From Plasmodium malariae (taxonomy: Eukaryota > Apicomplexa > Aconoidasida > Haemosporida > Plasmodiidae), in NCBI RefSeq assembly GCF_900090045.1, contig NC_041788.1, positions 2,537,501 through 2,601,500 of the forward strand: 64,000 bases of DNA, written 5' to 3'. The notes beneath the pieces are model-generated. The model ran no database searches, had not been told where the DNA came from, and was given only the letters and a program-made list of their open reading frames with translations. The position numbers and the translations under genes were made by a program. This document shows positions 11,790 through 21,173 of the stretch, piece by piece; positions within the stretch are counted from its first letter, which is position 1, and each line of letters starts with the position of its first letter.

Positions 11790-13653
11790 TCACAACGTTT
11801 CGCATATAAAATTATTATTGGTATGACAGCACATATCAGCAGCAATATTCATAGCCTTAAAAGCTATATCTTTGGCTGATAAATTTTCGACGTCATATAA
11901 TGCTCTTGCAGCTGCTATGGCATAAGGTCCACCTGACCCAGTACCCAATACATTTCCTGATGGTTCTAAAACATCACCATTTCCCGTTACTTCTAATAGG
12001 ACATCTTTATCCGCTACTATTAACACCGCCTCTAAATGTCGAAGGTATCTGTCTGTACGCCATAATTTAGCTAATTCGACGCAGCTCCTCAGCAGTTGAT
12101 CTGTATCGGGGTATACAGGTAAAAAGGAGACACATATGTATGAGCATGGACATCTATACATACACATATGTGTAAGTAGACACACCCATACATACATACA
12201 TACATACATATATTAGTCGGTGCACATATACATGCAAAACATGTACACATCCATATGTATAAGTAGGTGCATCTATACATTCACGCATATATGCACTATG
12301 TAAATTCAGTGAAATATATAATAAATGGCTTGTTTTTCATTCATTTTAAAAAAAAAAAAAAAATTTACTTGGGTATTCATCAATTTTTGTCTCAAACTTA
12401 TCTAACAAGGTAAAGCAGTCTGCTGTGGCCCCAGCAAAACCCATTAAAATGTTGTCCTTTAAACGCCTTATTTTTTTTGCATTCCCTTTAACTATCTGAA
12501 GCATAAAGGAATATTAAAATGAATATTACAGTTTATATATATAAAAAAGGACAGACTAAAAAAAAAAGACGTAATAAAAGTAAGTGGAACAAAACAATTT
12601 CACATGCCTTGAACAAATGAATATCATATGGGCGCGTGCATACATACATATATACATGCATACGTACATACATACATATATACATGCATACGTACATACA
12701 TACATATATACATGCATACGTACATACATACATATATACATGCATATATACATGCATATACACAAACATATATACATACATATATATATTATTTATTTCT
12801 TATTTTCACTACTAGTTACACGCCACTTATTATATACTACTTAAAGCGAATAAACGTTTCATGTCAAGGGATTAAAAATATAATAAAGGAAAAAGAAATA
12901 TTTATGAACACGTTATATGTGTAAAAATAGCAAATTTAACAACGTACAAAAGAATACACAAAAGTGTTATATAAATCTGACTACTTATAATAAGTAGTGC
13001 ACTACTTTGAAGAAATAAAAAAAAAAAAAAAAAAAAAATATATACAAGAAATTGGGAAAAGCATAACTCGTTAAGAATCGTGCATATAACAACACAACAC
13101 ACATCTAACGAAGTATAATACTATTCCTATTTCTCATTAGAAAAGGATACGAACCATTGTCCCTTGAGAAACCATGCCGTCACCAATTAAACACTGAAAA
13201 GGGTAAAAGTAAATTAATTAATGTGTATTAATAATACCTTAGCATTTCTTCCATTTTATGCAATGAACATATATATATATATATATATATATAGGTAGTA
13301 CAGTTTGGGAGGAACAAGCACAACTTCTAGTAGTGATACATAAATTTTTGTACTTTTGCGTAGATACACATACATATATATATATATATAATATATATAT
13401 ATTTTTATCTTTCGTTTTTTCCCTCTTTTTTTTCTTAATTTGTACCACTTCATTATTTTTGCGTACGCATAATATCGTAGTTCCGTGACGAGGAATTATT
13501 AGCTTCCCACTGTCGGAAAAATAGCTCCTCTAAAAAAAAAAGAAAAAAGAATACCTATGATTTACTGCTTTATACAAAATGGAAAGAAACAGTTCTAATG
13601 AAAAAAGGTCCACCAAACAGATATGCGTAGGTGTGCATATACATATATACATA

Positions 13654-13694
<41 letters not shown>

Positions 13695-13769
13695 GTATGT
13701 TCATACTAGTACAGTTTTGGCTACTGGTCTTTGTGTTCTAATTATATTTGATAAGCATCTGGTAAACAT
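11790..13769 (-). CDS. HslV: ATP-dependent protease subunit HslV (ClpQ), mitochondrial type
   Basis: Five exons on the minus strand: 13769-13707, 13529-13446, 13193-13155, 12495-12369 and 12100-11790, together 207 aa with every junction in frame. Exon 1 encodes a basic presequence ([20 protein letters not shown]) typical of mitochondrial targeting. Exon 2 contains RHG followed by TTILCVRK; processing after Gly37 would expose Thr38, the catalytic N-terminal threonine of the HslV family. Family blocks continue with [58 protein letters not shown] and [16 protein letters not shown]. HslV forms double hexameric rings with the unfoldase HslU and degrades folded proteins, in Plasmodium within the mitochondrion. 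The introns hold (TA)n and CATA repeats. Confidence 0.95.
12636..12790. repeat. 28-bp CATACATATATACATGCATACGTA repeat in HslV intron
   Basis: Four to five copies of a 28-bp unit (TACATGCATACGTACATACA plus TACATATA) within HslV intron 3, oriented so that both strands read through as Tyr/Ile/Cys/His repeats. These open frames are not genes. Confidence 0.8.
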
Positions 13770-13973
13770 TTTCTTTTTTATTTTTCATAAGGTTTATAAA
13801 AATGAAAAAAACTTTATGACTTCAAATAAAATTAGAGATATGTTTTAGTCGAATGCGTTTTGTTTTCAAAAAGAAAAAAAAAAAAAAAAAATTCACGAAA
13901 ATGATGAAGGGTTTGCAACATTTATTTGTAGAAAAAGATGTATGTTTATAATATCCTTTATGAATATACATAT

Positions 13974-14010
<37 letters not shown>

Positions 14011-14249
14011 TGCATATATATGTGTATATATTTGTACTTATAGATGAAAATTATTCGAGCAATTTTTGCATAAACAGAAAAAAATAGAAAAAAGTTAAGC
14101 GTGAACAAAATAAATTATATAGTGATAAAATTAGCAATACATGAATGAATTCTTTTAAATATACTTAAAAAAGAAAAAAGAAAAAAGAAAAAAAAGAGAA
14201 ATAGTAAAAGAAAAAGGTAAAACTCTTACGAATTTTAATCATGTACATT

Positions 14250-14280
<31 letters not shown>

Positions 14281-14692
14281 TTCTTTTATAAAAAAGTTCA
14301 TAATTATAAATCGGATGAGAAAAAGAAAAGAGCTTAATTACAGAATTGCACTCAAAATGGCTATACATAGAACACCACATTTTGTTAATTCTTAAATTCA
14401 GCTTTTTTTTTTTTTTTTTTTTTTTTTGATATTCATTTCGAGTAGCACTTGTATATATATATATAATACAAATGCGTATGCATATTAATGTGCCAATATA
14501 GAAGCTTGATAAACTGAGAAAGGGCATTTTATTTTTCATCATTTTCGGGAAAGAACATACGAGGACGTTTACGTACATATATTCCCATAAATACACAAAC
14601 GCAAAATGTTCCCATGTGTATCTGCTAAATGTGCACACATATTCGTGCAGCCCTTTTGCCTGTACTGTGCATGTTTTACAAAAATTAGGCAA
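13770..14692. other. Intergenic between HslV 5' end and WD-protein 3' end
   Basis: Contains (TA)n at 13985-14010 and 14255-14275, poly-A/T, and the HslV promoter side. The open frames over it are of low complexity, with no family resemblance. Confidence 0.5.
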
Positions 14693-16072
14693 TCAAATTT
14701 GATGCCCTGCAAACATAGTTGCCATGTTAATTAAGATATTTTCATCTTGATTTAAAAAAGGAATACAAGGTGTTTGAGAAATATTATGATTCACCTCTTT
14801 CATAATATTTATTTTTATGTCATCCTCATATTCAACAAGCAAATTTGGAAAGTCTATTAAATACGAAGAACATATAAATGTTGGTATATAAAAATTAGCT
14901 ATATTCTCACCATATTTCAAATTTTTTATAGCATAACAATTATATATATCCCATAATTTTATTCCATCTTTAGCTAAAGATATCATTATTTGTTTTTTAT
15001 CGTTAACATAGCATTTGATAACATCATTTTTATGACCTATAAATACTGTACAATTTTTTAAATTCAAGCGCAATTCATTCGAACTATCCTTTTTTAAAAT
15101 GGTTTTTTGGTCAAAATTTGAAGAAGGATCCCTTGGAGGAGCATCATTTGTAGAAATATCCTCTTCTTTTTTATTCTCTTCTTTTTCTTCCTCCTTTGCT
15201 TCCTCCTTTTTTTCTTCCTTCTTTCTTCCCTTTTTTATTTGTACATAATCGCTATATTCAGTAAGCCGCATATCACATTTGTTTCGTACATTGCTGCAAT
15301 TGTTCTCCTTATGTTCCCCATAATTGCCGATCTTAGCAAATGGTATACGATATATTTTATTTCCTTTACATAAATATATGTGTGTATTGAATGGGTCATT
15401 TGTACATACGTATGTGCAATTTTCTGTGTTCGTTTTTAAAACATGCATAGCTTCTTTTGATTTTAACCCCCAAATAGTTATCTCTCCATTACTTGTTAAA
15501 GATATTAAAGTGTAATAGGTATCGTAACAATTTGGACTTACAGAAATAATTTGTTTTATACTTGAATTTATATTGTGTTGATAAAACAGCATCGGTTTTA
15601 TTTTATTTTTTTTTCTAAACAAGTCAGGTAAATTATACACATGTATAATATTGTCATCACTATATGTATATATAACATTTACTGTTTGATCAATTAATAT
15701 ATCTTTAATAATACCAAAATGTGCTTGAAATGAATTTATTAATAATCCTGTAATAGCTGACCATATGTACACATTTCCTGTTTTGTCACCTCCAAAAATT
15801 ATTTTTTCATTTTTTGTTAATTTAAGTACATTTAAATGCACACGTACATATCTCGTACAAATTGAACTATTTTTTGTAGATAACTTATATAAGGATATAA
15901 TTTTCTTGTTTGCATTTAAAATAAGAAAATTTCCGTTTTTAAGCATACATATTTTCTTTTCGTCATCTTTTATAGATTTCTCCTCAAATCTGTTTTCACA
16001 CCTTTCGTTATCTAAGTTAACGAGAAGTATTTCGTTATTCTCATAAACAAGCAATATTTTATTATGTTCCAT
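14693..16072 (-). CDS. WD-repeat protein, possibly Ipi3/WDR18-like
   Basis: Single exon, 459 aa, ATG at 16072. A beta-propeller is suggested by repeated W/Y-D-like blades: KTGNVYIWSAITGLLINSFQ (about 100-120), DDNIIHVYNLPD (about 145), SNGEITIWGLKSKEAMHVLK (about 205-225) and AKDGIKLWDIYNCYAIKNLK (about 380-400). A Lys/Glu insertion (about 280-320) breaks the propeller before the blade introduced by FIGHKNDVIKCYVND. The order of blades and the QAHFGIIKDI loop recall Ipi3/WDR18 of the Rix1 pre-60S ribosome assembly complex, but that is inference; many WD proteins would look alike at this level. It is divergent from the methyltransferase gene at 17693. Confidence 0.8.
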   Translation of the reverse strand: MEHNKILLVYENNEILLVNLDNERCENRFEEKSIKDDEKKICMLKNGNFLILNANKKIISLYKLSTKNSSICTRYVRVHLNVLKLTKNEKIIFGGDKTGNVYIWSAITGLLINSFQAHFGIIKDILIDQTVNVIYTYSDDNIIHVYNLPDLFRKKNKIKPMLFYQHNINSSIKQIISVSPNCYDTYYTLISLTSNGEITIWGLKSKEAMHVLKTNTENCTYVCTNDPFNTHIYLCKGNKIYRIPFAKIGNYGEHKENNCSNVRNKCDMRLTEYSDYVQIKKGRKKEEKKEEAKEEEKEENKKEEDISTNDAPPRDPSSNFDQKTILKKDSSNELRLNLKNCTVFIGHKNDVIKCYVNDKKQIMISLAKDGIKLWDIYNCYAIKNLKYGENIANFYIPTFICSSYLIDFPNLLVEYEDDIKINIMKEVNHNISQTPCIPFLNQDENILINMATMFAGHQI

Positions 16073-16848
16073 TTTGTGCTCTGCTTGTTTTCTGTTTGCT
16101 TATTTCCTTCTCTTAAATTATTGTTAAGCAATCCCAATCACGTAATTTTATTTTTCGCCCTACTTTTTTTTGCTATAATATTTTTCTATTTCTTCTATTT
16201 TTTTTTTTTTTTACCACAAATTCCGTTGTACCAAGTAAGGCACTATTTGCATATTTTTGCTTTTTGCTAGTATTTACAGAAGTATAACTATATGCATGTA
16301 TACGTATATGCAAATGTATATATATACATATATACATACACGTGCATACTTGTTAGCTCCCTTTATATGAGAAAAAACAATTTTGCTGAAGTAGAAACTA
16401 AATTCTACTCTACCGTTTCAAAGAAAAACAAAACTGGATCTGTCGCAATGTACAAAAAAAGGGACAAAACAAAAAAAATCTTAATTTTTAGTAGTGCTGA
16501 ATATTAAAAATGAACTAGCATGTATGTACGTATGTATGTACGTATGTATGTACGTATGTATGTACGTATGTATGTATGTACGTATGTATACATATATCCA
16601 ATAACGCCTCACTCAAATACTTTGAAATTCCTTCTTTTATTTTAAGTTTTTAAAACCTTACTATACATTTAGATCTCACTTTTTTTATTTATCTATATGG
16701 CGACAGTCAATTATTAGATAGGTATTTTATTAAAATTTGAAAAAAAAATTATATATATTTTTTTTTTTTTTTTTTATTTTTTTACATAAAGGATAATTAT
16801 AAATAAAATACTATTGCACTATAGAGTCAATCTGATTTTTATTTATAG

Positions 16849-16885
<37 letters not shown>

Positions 16886-17692
16886 CCTTAAGCTTAAAAA
16901 AAAATAATAATTGAAAATTGTTAAAATTTAACCTTTTTCAAATTTAAAAACGCGCATAATTTAAATTTAAAATATCCAGCCATTTCCCCTCCCCATTTTA
17001 TGACCAATTGTATAATAGCTTTTTTTGAATTAAAAAAGTAAACAGCAAAAATGCTAGTTCACTGTATAGGAACGTATTCACATCATACTTGAAAGTATAG
17101 AGTATTGCTATAAGTAGATTTGCTAACAGCATTTGTCATATCGTACTGTTGGGGGGCATATTTTTATGTATACATATATATATATATATATATACATATA
17201 TGCTTGCATTTATGTGTGAAAGTTTTAGTATGAATAGCAGTTAATGGAGTAAAATTGATGTTCTCTCCGTTACAGTAGAATACCTATGTGATAAACAGCA
17301 ACGCAGTATTATAAAGCTGTAGTACACATATATTGTTTACAATAACAAAGAAATGGAATGATGTGACCCTGGAAAAATATACAGCATGAACATATATATA
17401 AATACATATTATCCTGCACGAAAAAATGATAGTTTTAATTTGCTTTTTCATGGCGCATATATAAACTTTCTATTTATTTTTAATTGAAAATACCGTAAAT
17501 TAATCCTACACACAAGTGATATCCATTTGAGATAACTTTTGAAAAAGAATTAAACTAGATTAGTAATTTAAATATATACTTTGGAAACTAGAACTTTTTT
17601 TTTCCCCTTTTTTTTCTATTTTTTCCCTTTGCTTTTCCCATTTTTTTTTCATCTTTTTTTTTTTTTTTTTTTTTTTTTTATTAAAAAAAATA
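16073..17692. other. Bidirectional intergenic/promoter region
   Basis: Lies between divergently transcribed genes (WD protein - and methyltransferase +), so it should hold both promoters. It contains the 12-bp array at 16520-16588, a 25-A run near 16850 and pyrimidine tracts at 17600-17680. No gene seen. Confidence 0.6.
16520..16588. repeat. TATGTATGTACG 12-bp tandem repeat
   Basis: About five copies of TATGTATGTACG with a TATG slip near the right end, upstream of both divergent genes. Confidence 0.85.
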
Positions 17693-18961
17693 ATGAATAG
17701 TACACGACTGCGTCACATTGAAAATGCATTAAACAATTTTAATTTTATATCTCCTTTGGACATTTATATGCGTTTATATTTTAAAAGCAACAACATAAAG
17801 AACAAAGATAAACCATATATTTCAGAACATGTTTACAATATAATAAAGAACAATACTCTCTTAGCTTATTTATCCTCCCCCATTTCGCTATATACTAATA
17901 TAATTAAAACGTACTTTTCATCGGACAGGTAAAATTGCAAAATGAAAGAAAAAAAAAAAAAGAAAAAAAAAAAAAAAGCTAACTAGCTAATCAACCAGAA
18001 TTTATTACCATTTTTTTTTTTTTTTTTTTTTTTTATATTATCCTCCCCCTCCCCTATGTCGCATAGATGGAAATACGAAATGAACAACGAAAAAATACCT
18101 GCACATGTAAGGTACTCTTTCCCAAAAGAATTATATGACCAGTTAATAAATTGTTATGGTGAAAAGAGAAGTATTACTTTGATGTCTATTTTAAATGAAA
18201 AGGCACCAGTTTTTTTAAGAGTGAACAGTAACAAAATATCAAGAAATGAGTTGTATAAAACTTTAATAAGTAGAGGAATATCAGTTGAAAAATGTGTGAA
18301 TTCCCCACATGGACTGTTATTAACAAAAAACGAAATACTGAAAAATATTCATGAATATAAAAAAGGGTATTTTGAAATTCAAGATGAAGCAAGCCAAATA
18401 GTTAGTTCGAAAATACCAGTACAACCTGGTGATAAAGTACTTGATTATTGTGCAGGATCAGGTGGAAAAACATTAGCTTTTTCCATTTTTATGGAAAATA
18501 CAGGTAAAATATATTTACATGATATACGAGATAAGATGTTATCACAAGCAAAAATTCGCCTAAGAAGAGCTGGAATTCAGAATTATATTCTTTTAAATTC
18601 TAATCATATTTTATTAAAAAAATTATTTGGTTATATGGATGTAGTAATTGTTGATGTGCCCTGTACAGGTACAGGTGCCTTAAGAAGAAACCCAGAAATG
18701 AAATATAAATTTACAAATGATAAATTATATAAATATGTAGATTTACAAAGACAGATTTTTGAAAAAGCATTGCTTTATCTTAAAAAAAATGGGAAAATTG
18801 TATATATTACATGTAGTATATTAGATGCTGAGAATGTTCATCAAGCTAAATATTTTTGTCAAAAGCATAATTTATATTTATCTGAGCCACCATTTCATTC
18901 CTTACCTCAATCAAAATCAATGGATGGCTTCTTTATGGCAGTTTTTGAAAGAAAGGAATGA
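17693..18961 (+). CDS. RNA m5C methyltransferase, RsmB/NSUN (NOL1/NOP2/Sun) family
   Basis: Two exons, 17693-17928 and 18067-18961, joined in phase 2 to give 376 aa. The Rossmann SAM-binding motif is VLDYCAGSGGKTLAF (about 205), preceded by the family hallmark QDEASQIVSSKIPVQPGDK. Both RCMT cysteines are present: PCTGTGALRRNPEMK (Cys near 278) and YITCSIL (Cys near 328, the catalytic TCS). It methylates C5 of cytosine in rRNA or tRNA; the substrate cannot be told from sequence. The N-terminal 170 residues, partly from exon 1, correspond to the variable RNA-binding part. The spacing of motifs is intact, so it should be active. The short form without a PUA domain is closer to bacterial RsmB-type enzymes than to yeast Nop2, but this is inference. 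Confidence 0.92.
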
Positions 18962-19635
18962 TACACCACAGTGTTGTAACTTCACTATTCACTCATTATT
19001 CATTCGCTACTCATTCGTTACTTATTATTCATTCATTATTTACTCATTATTCATTCATTACTTACTCATTATTCCCTTTTTATTTTGCTTTATTCTCGCA
19101 CGTATACATTGGACATACCCATGTGTGCACAATTCACATGTGTACATACATATATATATTATGGATATATATATATATATATGTATGCCAAATAACGTAC
19201 AAGTGAATAAAATGTATTAATTCTTTTTCTTCCTTTTTTTTTGTAAATTTAAAAAAAGGTGCAATGCATGTAACATTGTGCTAATCTTTTGTTGCGATTT
19301 TTATTAACATCATATGTAATTACCTTCTTCCCCTTAACATGCATTGAAATATATGCATAAATACATATGTATGTATACCTATATATATATTTCCATTTCT
19401 CCCCCCCTTCATTTCCACATTTTTTTTTTTTTTTTTTTAATTGAATGTTCAAAATATAAAATATTTTCCTTCGCAAATATGAAAAGGTACGAAAAAGGAA
19501 TACGTTAATTCCCTATCAAAAAAATTATTTTGTCGAGGACTGTTACTTGTACCTGTACACAATACAATAAATAATTAAATATTACTGAAATTTAAAGTTT
19601 GGTTTGTCCATTTTTTGAAAAAAAAAAAAAAAAAA

Positions 19636-19670
<35 letters not shown>

Positions 19671-19737
19671 GATTTCATTTTCTTTGTTGTTTATACCTAA
19701 TTATTTTGAATTATCGTAAAACACGTTTTTGCTTCGC

Positions 19738-19824
19738 TTATTTATGTTCTGCTACAGCTTTCACCAATCTATTTTCTTCTTTCAGTATAACCTCATCGTT
19801 ACTATTAAATATTTGTAATATTGG
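19738..19824 (-). CDS. Possible terminal exon of an unrecognised small minus-strand gene
   Basis: On the minus strand a TTTACTAG acceptor is followed by 28 codons, PILQIFNSNDEVILKEENRL then VKAVAEHK, and a stop at 19738. The segment has balanced, protein-like composition, unlike the Phe/Tyr/Ile strings of nearby repeat frames, and reads as a short Glu/Lys helix. I could not find a convincing upstream exon in 19825-20400 (several ATG and GT options exist, none in frame with good sites). No family recognised. It may be chance. Confidence 0.25.
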   Translation of the reverse strand, partial: PILQIFNSNDEVILKEENRLVKAVAEHK

Positions 19825-20040
19825 CTAGTAAAGGATGTGTTCGGATATATATTAAATATTACTTTATTCTTTTTATTTCAAATTAAATTGTTTAAAAAAA
19901 AAAAAAAAAAAAATTTATTTATAGTTTGAGGGATCCATATCCCATTAATATAATTAGTTTTTTTTTTTTTTTTTTCTTTAAATGTAAAATTAATTTGAAG
20001 TCAAAAACTGTGGTGCTTTAGTTTACTTGCCGAAGAAAAG

Positions 20041-20041
<1 letters not shown>

Positions 20042-20096
<55 letters not shown>
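20042..20096. repeat. (TA)n microsatellite
   Basis: About 27 uninterrupted TA dinucleotides. It is among the longest pure dinucleotide runs in the window. Confidence 0.9.
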
Positions 20097-20100
<4 letters not shown>

Positions 20101-20446
20101 TCATTTTATTTAAGTTTTACGTTTTATCCTTTTTATGATTTTTTTATACACCTTATAATTTTTTTTCAATAAAATTGGTATGTTAATGTTTCCATTTTAA
20201 TTCATATAATTCTTTCCTAATGAAAGTTCAACAAATTTTTTAAATTACATATAAGTAAATACGTATATATATGCATATAATGAGCGCTTAGCGAACATGA
20301 TATATAACAATAATTTGCACTTCTTTAGCAATAAATGTAATAAAAAGGATTCACTCAAGTGTTTATGGAAAAAATAGGAAATCTAAAAATATATACGAGT
20401 GCGAACGTTTGATATGTACGTGTATATAAGTATATGTATATTTTTT

Positions 20447-20627
20447 TACTTTTTATTTTTTTGCTTTTTATTTTTTTGCTTTTTATTTTTTTACTTTTTA
20501 TTTTTTTGCTTTTTATTTTTTTGCTTTTTATTTTTTTGCTTTTTATTTTTTTACCTTTTATTTTTTTGCTTTTTATTTTTTTGCTTTTTATTTTTTTGCT
20601 TTTTATTTTTTTTGCTTTTTATTTTTA
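20447..20627. repeat. TTGCTTTTTATTTTT 15-bp tandem array
   Basis: About twelve copies of a 15-bp pyrimidine-rich unit (TTTTTTGCTTTTTAT), with TTACTTTTTAT and TTACCTTTTAT variants, 550-720 bp upstream of the Sec13 ATG. Confidence 0.85.
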
Positions 20628-21173
20628 ACATTTTAATTATTTTTTTTTTTTTTTTGCAATTCAGACGTTTTCCTAGTTCACTGATTCATTTATATACTTT
20701 AGTCATACTTTTCCACGTCAGTTATACTCGAATAGATTTGAAGCGCAATTTCGTTCCAAAATTTTTTGTTACATGTGCTTATCTCGTTGTGTGTATGTAC
20801 ATGTGTATATATTGGTACAAGTTTGGTTAGGCACAAATATTTATGTTTGTATGGGAATTCTTTAGTAGGCAGGCTGCTTCTCGAGGGAGAAAGTAGAAGG
20901 AATATTTATGTATTTGTAAATATATGTATATATACATATATGTATATGTTTATATATATGTATATAAATATATGCATTTATGCATTGCGCAGTATACATG
21001 TTCGACGTATGTATATATAACAGGCCGCAGCCTTGTTAGTCTCGTTCATACGAATTGCTCCTCCCGCTCACCCCCGTAAGAGGTTGCTTACACGTACATA
21101 TATTCCCTTGAATTTGAACGTTCCAACCAATAACAGATAGGCACGTCTGAAAAAGGCCCCCCGCTTGCCAACG

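Larger units (their letters stand above)
18962..21173. other. Intergenic between methyltransferase and Sec13
   Basis: Holds TTCATTCATTACTTA-type degenerate repeats (18985-19075), (TA)n at 19640-19670 and 20042-20096, a 15-bp array (20447-20625) and an exon-like minus-strand segment (19738-19824). The final 150 bases before the Sec13 ATG are noticeably richer in G+C and are probably 5' leader. Confidence 0.5.

Noticed and set aside
21165..21173. Upstream extension of Sec13 by three residues
   Set aside because: The upstream codon is TTG; the first ATG at 21174 begins the conserved Sec13 N-terminus.
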